Shown here piece after piece: positions 43,790 through 52,684 of a DNA stretch of 64,000 nucleotides. The number at the start of each line of letters is the position of its first letter. The first letter of the stretch is position 1. The notes under the pieces are model-generated. The model ran no database searches, was not told where the DNA came from, and saw nothing but the letters and a program-made list of their open reading frames with translations. Both the position numbers and the translations under genes were made by a program. The stretch spans positions 2,728,001 to 2,792,000 of the forward strand of contig NZ_CP051651.1 of assembly GCF_012848175.1 (NCBI RefSeq). The letters are read 5' to 3'. Origin of the DNA: Xanthomonas campestris pv. badrii (GTDB lineage Bacteria > Pseudomonadota > Gammaproteobacteria > Xanthomonadales > Xanthomonadaceae).

Positions 43790-46700
43790 TCACCCACCAC
43801 CGCCTCCGCCGCCTCCACCTCCACCGTCGCCCCCACCACCGCCGTCACCCTGCGGTCCGCCCTGCATCATCGGTCCATGGGCGAACTGCGGCAGCGTCAT
43901 CACCATCACCGGGCCACGACTGGTTTGCACTTCCGCCGGCATGTCCAGTGCCAATGCCTGGCGTGCGGCGACCTGCTCCTGTGCTTCCTGCATGGCCTTG
44001 GCTTCCAGATGTTCGCGGCCGCGCTCGATCAACGCATGGGTGTTGGCGCTGTTGGCGATCCGCTTCAAGGCTTCATTGATCGCCAGGTCGTTCTTGGAGT
44101 CGATGGCGTAGATCAGATCGTTGACATCCGGGTCCTTGCTGATCGCCCTGCGCATGGGCGGCTGCCCATCGTCCTGCGGATTGCCTGTGCGCGCAATGGC
44201 GGTATCGGCGTCGGTAGGGGAGACTGCGCTTTGAAGACGGGAGGGGGTATTCCTCAACGCCGAGGGGCCATCCGGATCGTATCCATCACGCAATTCAAGC
44301 TGCGTAAACTGCTGCTCACCGCGCGCGGCTCGCGCTTGCCGCGCTTCAGAGATGCGGGTTTCCAGTGCAAGATCCTGTTCGAGCTGTTCTCGCAGCGCAC
44401 GCATTTTCTGCAGCGTTGCTTGCCACGATTCAGCGCTTCCAGGCGCTGGGGCAGCGGGTGCTTCCTGCTCCACAGTCCGGGTGACCGAGGCCGCATCGCG
44501 TTCAGCAGATTCGCTGTCGGGCAAGCCGGCCGGGTGCTCGGCGATAGACGCTTCCAGCAGTGGCGTTTGCGCAAGACCGGTAGACGATGACAAGACAGCA
44601 AGATCACCCGGCGCTTCCGGCACTCGCGTCTGCTGCATCGACGTGTGTTGCGCGTCACTGCGATCTGCAACGACCGTGGCAGTGCGCGATACCGCGGGTG
44701 GCGCGGCCGCCAGCTGCGCGTTTGTCGGTTCCTCAGACTGTTGCGCAGGCGCATCGTGGGCCGCCTGTGCGGCATGTGCCGTCGGCAGTTGCTGCTCGTG
44801 CACCACGGCATCCGGCTGCGGATACGCCAACGGCGCATGCGTCAGCGCAACCTCATGCGCTGCGTTGGTTTGTCTGTCGTGGGCGTGGTGTTCCTGCGCC
44901 TGTTGGCCGAGCATATGCGGCTGCACCCTCTCGGCTGCAGGCGATTGGCCGTGCGGTATCTGCTGCGCCTGCGCGTGCTGGGCAATGACTTCCTGGCCCG
45001 GATGCGCCTGCCTTTCATGCGCTTGTGTGCCCGGCGCTTGAAGCGGCGGCGGCGCGGCTTGGTGCGCGCGCGGCTCCTGCTCGGGTGGTACAGCGCTCTT
45101 GGCCTGCAGCGGCTGTTGCTCAAGACCGTCAGCGTCTTGCGCCCGCCGCTCCTGCACGCGCTGCCGCGCTTGCTGGGCCTGATGTGTTTCCTCCTCGCGC
45201 TGCTGGTTGTCCTGGACCTGGCGTTCCTGCCTCTGAGGTTGCTGGGTTTCCCGTTCCTCACGCTGCTGCTGTTCTCGCTGCAAGCTGGTCTGTGCCTGGC
45301 GCTCCTGCACATCACGCTGTTCGTATTCACGCTGTTGGGCCCGGCTTTGACGCTCAAGCAATGCATGTGCCTGCAATGGGTCTTCGCTGTGCGACGTATG
45401 TCTGTGCTCAGGCGCTGCCTGCTGGAGGTGTTCGCGTACCTGGGTCGCATGCTTCTCGTGCGCAACACGCTCTTGTTGGTCGCGTTCCTGCCGCGCCTGC
45501 GCCGCGCGTGCGGCCTGCAGCTGTACCCGCATATCCAGCACCAGCTGCGGGCTGGATGATGCGTCGGCGCTCGATGCGTCGCCGCTGGCCGCCCCGTCCG
45601 ATGTGGGCGCCGTGGCGGTGAGGTGGAGTGCTGGTTGGTCCGGCAAGGACGGCTGCGTCTGTTGCGCACGCACCTCCTGCAACGCCTGGCGGATGTCTTC
45701 GGTGCTGGTGAGCGCCACGATGCGCTCTACCCCATCGGCACCGCGTTGCAGGTGTGCAATGGGGCTATCGGCACCGAAGGTGCCACCCGGGCCACGTTGC
45801 AGCTTCTGCGCGCTATCACCGGTAAGTCCCGTTGCCTCGCGCGTGCGTTGGGTCGCCAGTTCGATCGCCTCGCGCCATTGCGGCTGCAGTTCCGTGCCTA
45901 CGATGCGGTAGCGGTACAGCGTCTGTTCGCGCTGCCGATCTTGTGGCGATGGCGGCGCTTGCTGGATGGCCGCAATCGCCTGCGCCTGCTCTGCAAGCGC
46001 CGGTTGCAGCAGTGCGCGCATGGTGTCCAGTTCCAGCACGCGATTGCCATCGGGCTGGGCACCGTTGGTGGTCCACTGGCCTTCGATGGTGCGGTAGTAG
46101 CGCTGACCGTTCGAGGCGGTCAAGGCATCCGGATCGGGCAGCGCCTGCTGCACGGCCGGCGACATCGGCAGGCCATCGGCGGCCCAGCCGCTGCAGTGGT
46201 GGGCAAGCTCATAGCGCGCGGCGATGGCACCGGGGCTGTTGGCGATGTTGCGCGCGATGACCGCTTGCGCCTGTGCTTCCAGCTCTGCGGCCCGCAGTGG
46301 CGTTGCGATATCGGTGCGATACACAGCGCTGTCGGCGTCTGCGACCACACCGCTTTGCACAGTGCGCCGCCACTGCCCATCGCCGGGATCGCGCGTCCAG
46401 TCGGCCGTGCTGAGGCTGGGTGGATCGGTGTTGCTGGCCGGTAGGCGATACGGGTCCTGTGGTGCGGGCGCATCCTTCAGCGCCAATGCGGCGGCGACGT
46501 TGGTCGCTTGATAATTGAGTTCGCGGGCCTTCTCGTAGCTGGCGACGATGGGGGTGGAGGTGGGGTTGTCCACGCCATCATTAGTGATGTCGGCCCTGCC
46601 CTCGCGCGCCCAGGCAGTGCCGTTGAACGACCACTGCGTGCCATCGCGGTCGGTCTGGGTATAGATGGCGCGGTTGTCGAGCAGTGCGGCGGCTTTTTCG

Positions 46701-47797
46701 CCGGCCACGCTCATGAAATAGGCATCGGCAGCGATCAAGGCCATCGGCCCGGCGCCGGACGCGCCAAGCGCGTAGGCGGCCGTCGTGCCGCCGGCCCAGC
46801 CACCGACATTGCGGCCGGCGAAATGGGCGAGTTCTGATTGCGCTGCGAGTGGGTTGTCCCGGCCGAGTAAATGCGTGGCGCGTTGGCCGGTCATGACCGT
46901 GTCGGCGGCGGTGGCGAGCAAGCCGGCGGTGCGTAGCGCCTGGCCTGCAGATAGATCGCCTGCCAACAACTCGGCGGTGGTGAAGCCGCGCTGGGATACT
47001 GGTGTGTACGCCGGATGCGGTGCGGCGCCTGAGCCTTGGCGAATGCTGCGCGCAGCACCGCTGATGCTTATTGGCGTGTCATCCAATACCTGCTGGACCA
47101 AGGCCGCGTTGGACTCGGATAACCTCACGCGCCCGGCATCTTGGGCGTGCGCGATGACCATGCGGAATTCTTCGCGGCCGGCGATTTCGCGGATGACGGC
47201 ATCGCGTTCATCCGGGACAGCGACCAGATTTTTGCCGGTCGTGCGTGCGGCGTCGATCACCGTGGCGATCCGCTGCTCGGTGCGGGTGATGGCGAACCAT
47301 TCGGATTCGACATTGCTCATCGAGCGCAGCGTCTTGAGCTGGTCGGCATGGGCGGTGCGGTATTGCTCGTACTCTGAGAGCGTCCTGCGGTTTTGCGCGT
47401 TGGTCTCGGTCTTGGTCAAACGATCCGGGGTCGTTGCGAACATATCCCCATTGCTCAGCGCGACTTTGAGGGTGTCCTGCAGGTCGTGGACCTGGGCGGC
47501 GACGCGCTTTAATGCGGCAGCGTCGTTGCGCATAGCGGCTTCGCCATCCGGGGAATCAGTGAGATCGTCAAGATAACCAAAGATTGCTTTCGTGTAAGAG
47601 CTGCGCGTGCGTCCTCGGTGGGGGGATGTTTCGATTTCGTCAGCTAGCGTGCCATCTACCGGCAGATACAGGCGATTGGTCGATACGTCTTTGTCGATCA
47701 GGCCATGCTCACGCAATTTCTTGAGCAACCTATGATCGCGAAAGACGGTGTTTTCAATGACATGATGACTTTCAAGGATGACGTTACCGGACGGCAT
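43790..47797 (-). CDS. Large polymorphic-toxin-like protein with N-terminal AHH nuclease motif
   Basis: A 1335-residue protein. The first 75 residues match the AHH branch of the HNH/Endo VII nucleases: ESHHVI (His11-His12), NRLYLP (about 42), and HRGRTRSSY. A helical region follows (about 80-250), then a Gly/Ala-rich hydrophobic stretch (about 315-360), a central domain with YTQTDRDGTQWSFNGTAW (about 375-640), a long Gln/Glu/Arg-rich coiled-coil (about 720-1000), and an acidic/Gln-rich tail ending in a run of Gly residues. No Sec signal and no VirD4-recruitment motif were found. An Imm11-like gene lies directly upstream. Toxin role is inferred from domain and context. Confidence 0.65.
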   Translation of the reverse strand: MPSGNVILESHHVIENTVFRDHRLLKKLREHGLIDKDVSTNRLYLPVDGTLADEIETSPHRGRTRSSYTKAIFGYLDDLTDSPDGEAAMRNDAAALKRVAAQVHDLQDTLKVALSNGDMFATTPDRLTKTETNAQNRRTLSEYEQYRTAHADQLKTLRSMSNVESEWFAITRTEQRIATVIDAARTTGKNLVAVPDERDAVIREIAGREEFRMVIAHAQDAGRVRLSESNAALVQQVLDDTPISISGAARSIRQGSGAAPHPAYTPVSQRGFTTAELLAGDLSAGQALRTAGLLATAADTVMTGQRATHLLGRDNPLAAQSELAHFAGRNVGGWAGGTTAAYALGASGAGPMALIAADAYFMSVAGEKAAALLDNRAIYTQTDRDGTQWSFNGTAWAREGRADITNDGVDNPTSTPIVASYEKARELNYQATNVAAALALKDAPAPQDPYRLPASNTDPPSLSTADWTRDPGDGQWRRTVQSGVVADADSAVYRTDIATPLRAAELEAQAQAVIARNIANSPGAIAARYELAHHCSGWAADGLPMSPAVQQALPDPDALTASNGQRYYRTIEGQWTTNGAQPDGNRVLELDTMRALLQPALAEQAQAIAAIQQAPPSPQDRQREQTLYRYRIVGTELQPQWREAIELATQRTREATGLTGDSAQKLQRGPGGTFGADSPIAHLQRGADGVERIVALTSTEDIRQALQEVRAQQTQPSLPDQPALHLTATAPTSDGAASGDASSADASSSPQLVLDMRVQLQAARAAQARQERDQQERVAHEKHATQVREHLQQAAPEHRHTSHSEDPLQAHALLERQSRAQQREYEQRDVQERQAQTSLQREQQQREERETQQPQRQERQVQDNQQREEETHQAQQARQRVQERRAQDADGLEQQPLQAKSAVPPEQEPRAHQAAPPPLQAPGTQAHERQAHPGQEVIAQHAQAQQIPHGQSPAAERVQPHMLGQQAQEHHAHDRQTNAAHEVALTHAPLAYPQPDAVVHEQQLPTAHAAQAAHDAPAQQSEEPTNAQLAAAPPAVSRTATVVADRSDAQHTSMQQTRVPEAPGDLAVLSSSTGLAQTPLLEASIAEHPAGLPDSESAERDAASVTRTVEQEAPAAPAPGSAESWQATLQKMRALREQLEQDLALETRISEARQARAARGEQQFTQLELRDGYDPDGPSALRNTPSRLQSAVSPTDADTAIARTGNPQDDGQPPMRRAISKDPDVNDLIYAIDSKNDLAINEALKRIANSANTHALIERGREHLEAKAMQEAQEQVAARQALALDMPAEVQTSRGPVMVMTLPQFAHGPMMQGGPQGDGGGGGDGGGGGGGGGGG
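43793..43860 (-). repeat. Poly-glycine coding tract at the end of the toxin-like gene
   Basis: Tandem GGN codons encode GDGGGGGDGGGGGGGGGGG up to the stop codon. The run uses mixed GGT/GGC/GGA codons. It is an extreme low-complexity end whose length could vary between strains. Confidence 0.85.
45790..46640. repeat. Direct repeat, copy 1, inside the toxin-like gene
   Basis: The DNA encoding the central domain (from QTDRDGTQWSF through TGLTGDSAQKL) recurs nearly unchanged about 2.84 kb away at 48630-49500. Copies are in the same orientation and differ by scattered substitutions and short indels. They can recombine and delete the immunity-like gene between them. Confidence 0.85.
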
Positions 47798-47834
47798 CTG
47801 CTCTTACTCCATCAAACGGTCAAAGGTTCATCGC

Positions 47835-48488
47835 TCAGCAACCGAAAGTGTCTATCAGCCAGACGCCGCGCGTCTTGGGTGATTTACCAAATCCCTGCGC
47901 GATCAAGGTGTCGCGCAGGAACCGATCACAAAAGGCATCTGACGTATAAGGTGTCCTGAAGACATGCGCGGCGCCGACAACGTCTTTCCTGAATCCGAAC
48001 TCTGCACCACCCGCAACACTGTAGTGCTTGCCATTACGGTATCCGGTCAAGATCTTGACGGTGGATGCTTCCTCGTCGATGGCATCGATAATCCGCACCA
48101 CCTCGCAGAGATAGTGCGGTGCCCCGGGCGTACCGTCTTCCAATCGGAAGTCGCATAGCGCGAAGGCAAAACCCTTCGGGTCTGCAGCTTCGAGGACCTG
48201 CTTCAGTGGCTCTGAGACCAGCCAGTAGCTCTTGAATCCACTGTGCATGTCATTGGGCATATCGCCGATGCGGCTGTCGTAGCGCAGGCGCGGGGTTTCT
48301 TTCAGTGCGGCCAAGCCCGCGTCCTCTCCAGGCAGGCTGTCAGCAATGGAAAACGGCACCGCATCTTCGTTCTCGAACTCCACGCCATGCCCGCGCCCCC
48401 CGCCACGCACGTCGGACCTGATGATGTAGAACTCGCCCTTCTTCGGCGCATTGTGATGAATCGTTTGCGTTTGCTCGGTTTGTTTCAT
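47835..48488 (-). CDS. Imm11 (DUF1629) family immunity-like protein
   Basis: A 217-residue soluble protein of the DUF1629/Imm11 type (YHL-type segments FYIIRSD, KSYWLVSEPLKQVLE, FALCDFRLEDG, and a late FCDRFLRDTLIAQG). Imm11 proteins occur as immunity partners in polymorphic toxin loci. It lies 37 bases upstream of the AHH toxin-like gene, and its ATG overlaps the stop of the truncated toxin copy (ATGA). Which toxin it neutralises is unknown; Imm11 order here, before the toxin, suggests it may protect against the product of the truncated copy's ancestor. Family assignment is by recognition, not search. Confidence 0.65.
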   Translation of the reverse strand: MKQTEQTQTIHHNAPKKGEFYIIRSDVRGGGRGHGVEFENEDAVPFSIADSLPGEDAGLAALKETPRLRYDSRIGDMPNDMHSGFKSYWLVSEPLKQVLEAADPKGFAFALCDFRLEDGTPGAPHYLCEVVRIIDAIDEEASTVKILTGYRNGKHYSVAGGAEFGFRKDVVGAAHVFRTPYTSDAFCDRFLRDTLIAQGFGKSPKTRGVWLIDTFGC

Positions 48489-49612
48489 TGCTGCCCTCCG
48501 ATAGACGGTGCATGTCGTCGAGAGGCGGTCGCCGCTCTCGCTAGACGGACGCTACCAGCATACCGCTTCCGGCCGGTTGCTCGGTGTCGCAGCTGCATGA
48601 TTCTGCTATCGGCGCCAAAGTTGCCACCATGGTCACCATGGCCACGTTGCAGCTTCTGCGCGCTATCACCAGTAAGTCCCGTTGCCTCGCGCGTGCGTTG
48701 GGTCGCCAGTTCGATCGCTTCGCGCCAAGCCGGTTGGAGTTCGGTGCCGACGATGCGGTAGCGGTAGAGCGTCTGTTCGCCCTGAACCTCCTGCGGCGAT
48801 TGCCGGAGGGCCGCAATCGCCTGCGCCTGCTCTGCAAGCGCCGGTTGCAGCAGTGCGCGCGTGGTCTTCAGTTCCAGCACGCGATTGCCGTCGGGCTGGG
48901 CACCGTTGCTGGTCCACCGGCCCTCGATGGTGCGGTAGTAGCGTTGACCATCTGAGGCGGTCAAGGCATCCGGATCGGGCAGCGCCTGCTGCACGGCCGG
49001 CGACATCGGCAGGCCATCAGCGGCCCAGCCGCTGCGGTGGTGGGCAAGCTCATAGCGCGCGGCGATGGCACCGGGGCTGTTGGCGATGTTGCGCGCGATG
49101 ACCGCTTGCGCCTGTGCTTCCAGCTCTGCGGCCCGCAGTGGCGTTGCGATATCGGTGCGATACACAGCGCTGTCGGCGTCTGCGAGCACACCGCTTTGCA
49201 CAGTGCGCCGCCATTGCCCATCGCCGGGATCGCGCGTCCAGTCGGCCGTGCTGAGGCTGGGTGGATCGGTGTCGCTGGCCGGTAGGCGATACGGGTCCTG
49301 TGGTGCGGGCGCATCCTTCAGCGCCAATGCGGCGGCCGCATTGGTGGCCTGGTAGTTCAGCTCACGAGCCTTCTCATAGCTGGCAACTATCTGTGTGGCA
49401 GTGGGGTTGTCCTCGCCATCATTGGTGGTGTCGGCCATGCCCTCGCGCGCCCAGGCGCGGCCATCGAACGACCACTGGGTGCCCTGGCGGTCGGTCTGGG
49501 TATAGATGGCGCATTTGAGAGCGAGTGCTGCGGCGGCATCGGTGGCCTGGTAATTGAGTTCGCGCGCCTTTTGGTAGCTGGCGACGATGGGCGTTGCGGT
49601 GGGGTTGGTCAC
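48485..49612 (-). pseudogene. Truncated second copy of the toxin-like central domain
   Basis: A 375-residue frame nearly identical to the central domain of the 1335-residue protein. It lacks the AHH nuclease end and everything after about residue 670. Its last 35 residues (MQLRHRATGRKRYAGSV...) diverge, indicating loss of homology near 48590. Internally the segment NPTATPIVASYQKARELNYQ occurs twice in tandem, separated by the QTDRQGTQWSF unit. It probably represents an orphan toxin module or decayed duplicate. Translation may be coupled to the Imm11-like gene. Confidence 0.7.
48630..49500. repeat. Direct repeat, copy 2
   Basis: Partner of the repeat at 45790-46640, same orientation, offset about 2.84 kb, very high identity by eye. 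Confidence 0.85.
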
Positions 49613-49650
49613 GCCATCGGCGCTGGTGGCAGCTTGCGTAGGGTTCGGAA

Positions 49651-49790
49651 TGACCGTGATGATCCAGGAGCGACTGCGGATCTACACCATGGACGGCCCG
49701 GACAAGCTGCGCGTCGAGCTGCCGCTGCCCGAAGGCGCGGACCGCTTCAATGCCGCACGCGGTTCGTTGGCGGCATTGGCACCGGGCTGA
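49651..49790 (+). pseudogene. Diverged duplicate of the mfd 3' end
   Basis: Encodes RIYTMDGPDKLRVELPLPEG and ends ADRFNAARGSLAALAPG plus a stop. This matches the last 45 residues of Mfd (KIYTMDGPDKLRIKLPMPEG...AAARGLLAALAPG type). By eye about 86% of bases agree, so it is not a recent duplicate; it looks like the mfd tail of a related strain or an old attachment-site copy. Same orientation as mfd. Confidence 0.88.
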
Positions 49791-50242
49791 AGCGCAACGC
49801 CGCCCTCGACGGCGTCACGACAGACTCGACAGCACTGCACGCCATGCACGTAGGTGAGCACCACCTGCGCGCATGGCGTGCGCGCGATTCGTCTGCGCCG
49901 TCGCGCTGATCTGCGCCATTCGTAACGGGCTTGCAGCCCTTGTCCTTGCTGGATTCGCTCCGCTCGGCCTTGTTTGAAATACACGTGCATTGTCCCGGGA
50001 CTGTCCAGGACAAGCGCTCTATGAGCCTGCTTGCGACAAACCTGAGCAGTTAATGGCAAAACTGCTAGCGGATTTCACATTTACGTCATTCGACTTAATT
50101 TGGCCTAAATATTTCAGCGAGGCGCCGATATCTGCATAGACCGACATGGGCCTGCGTGCAGAGCAACGCCACGCACAGCCGCGTCACCGCGACCTTCTCC
50201 CCCCGTCATTCCACCCAACGTGCGCCATCGCTTGAGGCACCC
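49791..50242. other. Leader region of the chemotaxis operon
   Basis: No gene is evident in the 450 bases between the mfd tail copy and the STAS gene. The stretch is AT-richer around 50040-50120 and contains a sigma-28-like promoter. Confidence 0.45.
50106..50131 (+). promoter_or_regulatory. Sigma-28 (FliA)-like promoter of the che operon
   Basis: TAAA at 50106 and GCCGATAT at 50124, separated by 14 bases. The flagellar sigma-28 consensus is TAAA-N15-GCCGATAA. Only the last base of the -10 and one base of spacing differ. Transcription would start about 105 bases before the STAS gene. Confidence 0.6.
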
Positions 50243-50572
50243 ATGAACCTTGCATCTTCCGACCTGCCTGCGCCGTTGACGCTTGCCCTGGAGGGCGAGA
50301 TGACCATCCGCCGCGCTGCCGAACTCAAGCCGCTGCTGCAGCCGGCACTGGCGCACCCGGGCGGGTTGCATCTGGACCTGGGCGCGGTCAGCGAGATCGA
50401 CACCACCGGGCTGCAGTTGCTGCTGGCCACCAAACAGGCGATCCAGGCCGATGGCCGGCCGTTCTCGCTCACCGATTCCAGCCGCGCCGTGGTCGATGTG
50501 ATCGAACTGCTTGGCCTGCTCGAAGCCTTGTATCCGCATGCGGTTGCAAGCCTCGACGCACGCATCCACTAA
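50243..50572 (+). CDS. STAS-domain protein (anti-anti-sigma type)
   Basis: A 109-residue single STAS domain. DLGAVSEIDTTGLQLLLATK contains the Asp-(Ser/Thr)-x-Gly motif whose Thr/Ser is phosphorylated in SpoIIAA-like proteins. It is the first gene of the chemotaxis operon, 18 bases before cheA; similar STAS proteins precede cheA in many proteobacteria, where their partner is unclear. The ATG at 50243 starts the conserved domain. Confidence 0.85.
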   Translation: MNLASSDLPAPLTLALEGEMTIRRAAELKPLLQPALAHPGGLHLDLGAVSEIDTTGLQLLLATKQAIQADGRPFSLTDSSRAVVDVIELLGLLEALYPHAVASLDARIH

Positions 50573-50590
50573 CGGACCGGTGACGCACGC

Positions 50591-52594
50591 ATGGACATGA
50601 ACCAGCTGATGCAGACCTTCCTGGCCGAAAGCCGGGACCTGCTCGAAGACATGGAACGCCACCTGCTCGAAGCCGAGCGTGGCGAGTCTTCGCCGGATGC
50701 GGTCAACGCGATCTTTCGCGCCGCGCATACCATCAAGGGCTCGGGCGGCCTGTTCGATCTGCCGCAGTTGGTGGGCTTCACCCATGTGGTGGAGAGCGTG
50801 CTGGATCTGGTACGCGACGAAGCGCTGACGCTGAGTTCGGAACTGATCGCACTGTTGCTGGTGTGCTGCGACCATATCCACGCGCTGGTGGAAACCGCCG
50901 CCGACCCCAGCCACGCCGATGCGGCGGCGCTGGCCGCCGAAGCCGAGCCGCTGCTGGCGCAGTTGCAGACCTATCTGCAAGGCAGCGCCTGGGGCGTCAC
51001 CGCCACCACCGTGCAGCACGGCACGCCGGAAAAACAGAGCGGCTACTGGCGCATCGGCCTGACCCTGTTCGCCGACGCGCTGCGTTTCGGCAACTCGCCG
51101 CTCAAGCTGATCCGCAATCTGCGCAGCCTGGGCTCGGTGGAATCGATCAGCACCGACTACAGCCAGCTGCCCACCTTCGAAGAGCTCGATCCGGAGGCCA
51201 GCTATCTCGGCTTCCAGATCCTGCTGCGCAGCGATGCCGATCGCGCCGCCATCGACGACGTGTTCGAGTTCGTGCGCGACGATTGCGCGCTGGAGATCAC
51301 CGCCGTACCGGCTCCGACCGATGCGGCAGCCGTATTGGCCAGCACGCCGGTGGCGGCTGCACCCGCCAGCGCACCGGCCGCGGTACCGGCTGCCACGCCG
51401 CCGCGCGCAGCAGCCGATGGCGGCGCACGCGGCGGCGCCGACGCGCGCTCGATCCGCGTGGATGCCGACAAGCTCGATCGCATGATCGACCTGGTGGGCG
51501 AACTCATCATTGCCGTGGCCAGCACCAATGCCAATGCGCAGCGCAGCGGCGATGCGCAGTTGCTGGAATCGGCCTCGATCCTTGCAGGGCTGGTGGAAGA
51601 GGTGCGCGAAAGCGCGCTGCAGCTGCGCATGGTCAAGATCGGCGGCACCTTCAGCCGCTTCCAACGCGTGGTGCACGATGTGGCACGCGAGCTGGGCAAG
51701 GACATCGCCCTGGTGGTGGCCGGCGAGGATACCGAGCTGGACAAGTCGGTGGTGGAAAAGATCGGCGACCCGCTCACCCATCTGGTGCGCAACGCGATGG
51801 ACCACGGCATCGAACCGGCCGAGGTGCGCGTGGCGCGCGGCAAACCGGCGCGCGGCACCGTGGGCCTGAACGCGTACCACGACTCCGGCAGCATCGTCAT
51901 CCAGATCACCGACGACGGTGGCGGCCTGAATCGCGACAAGATCCTGGCCAAGGCGCTGGAACGCGGCCTGGTCGAACCCGGCCGCCAGCTCAGCGACCGC
52001 GACGTATTCGCAATGATCTTCGAGCCGGGGTTTTCCACCGCCGAAAAGGTCACCAACCTGTCCGGCCGCGGCGTCGGCATGGATGTGGTCAAGCGCAACA
52101 TCACCGCGCTGCGCGGCACGGTCGAGATCGACAGTGCCGCCGGGCTGGGCACCACCATCTCGGTGCGCCTGCCGCTGACCCTGGCCATCATCAATGGCTT
52201 CCAGGTCGGCGTGGGCAAGTCGGTGTTCGTGGTGCCGCTGGATGTGGTGGAAGAGTGCGTGGAGTTCACGCCCGACTACGCCAGCGACTACATCGACCTG
52301 CGCGGCCGGGTACTGCCATATGTGCGCCTGCGCGAGCTGTTCGCGCTGGGCGGCAAGACGCCGGCGCGCGAAAGCATCGTGGTGATCCGCCAGGGTGCGC
52401 AGCGTTTCGGCCTGGTCGTGGACACCTTACTCGGCGAATGGCAGACGGTGATCAAGCCGTTGTCCAAGGTCTTCGCCCAGGTCAAGGGCATAAGCGGCTC
52501 GAGCATCCTGGGCAGCGGCGATGTCGCGCTGATCCTGGACGTGCCCAGCCTGGTCCAGCAGTTGCATCCGCAGCAGGACGCGCTGGCCGCCTGA
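50591..52594 (+). CDS. cheA: Chemotaxis histidine kinase CheA
   Basis: A 667-residue kinase. P1 carries the phosphorylation site His46 (FRAAHTIKGSGG). A central region with an Ala/Pro-rich linker (about 240-285) precedes the P3 dimerisation helices (about 290-350), the P4 ATPase (about 350-510; LVRNAMDHGIEP, ITDDGGGLN, FSTAEKVTNLSGRGVGMDVV), and the P5 CheW-like domain (about 520-655). It phosphorylates CheY and CheB proteins. No cheY occurs in this window. Confidence 0.95.
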   Translation: MDMNQLMQTFLAESRDLLEDMERHLLEAERGESSPDAVNAIFRAAHTIKGSGGLFDLPQLVGFTHVVESVLDLVRDEALTLSSELIALLLVCCDHIHALVETAADPSHADAAALAAEAEPLLAQLQTYLQGSAWGVTATTVQHGTPEKQSGYWRIGLTLFADALRFGNSPLKLIRNLRSLGSVESISTDYSQLPTFEELDPEASYLGFQILLRSDADRAAIDDVFEFVRDDCALEITAVPAPTDAAAVLASTPVAAAPASAPAAVPAATPPRAAADGGARGGADARSIRVDADKLDRMIDLVGELIIAVASTNANAQRSGDAQLLESASILAGLVEEVRESALQLRMVKIGGTFSRFQRVVHDVARELGKDIALVVAGEDTELDKSVVEKIGDPLTHLVRNAMDHGIEPAEVRVARGKPARGTVGLNAYHDSGSIVIQITDDGGGLNRDKILAKALERGLVEPGRQLSDRDVFAMIFEPGFSTAEKVTNLSGRGVGMDVVKRNITALRGTVEIDSAAGLGTTISVRLPLTLAIINGFQVGVGKSVFVVPLDVVEECVEFTPDYASDYIDLRGRVLPYVRLRELFALGGKTPARESIVVIRQGAQRFGLVVDTLLGEWQTVIKPLSKVFAQVKGISGSSILGSGDVALILDVPSLVQQLHPQQDALAA

Positions 52595-52684
52595 GCGCCC
52601 GCGCCACCGCTGCACATCGCCGCATCATCGTTCGCCAACCGCATCGTTCGTTTCGTTGTTCCCTGACTCCAGGAAGCTACCGCC

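Noticed and set aside
43744..43848. Earlier start for the coiled-coil membrane protein
   Set aside because: Extending to 43848 would overlap the poly-glycine end of the toxin-like gene with a Val/Ala/Glu shadow sequence; the ATG at 43743 has its own GAGGGG site.
43790..47797. Possible Xanthomonas VirD4-interacting (XVIPCD) type IV effector
   Set aside because: The Gln-rich C-terminal region is suggestive, but the expected RIDHV and VQG-type segments were not found, so I did not call it a type IV substrate.
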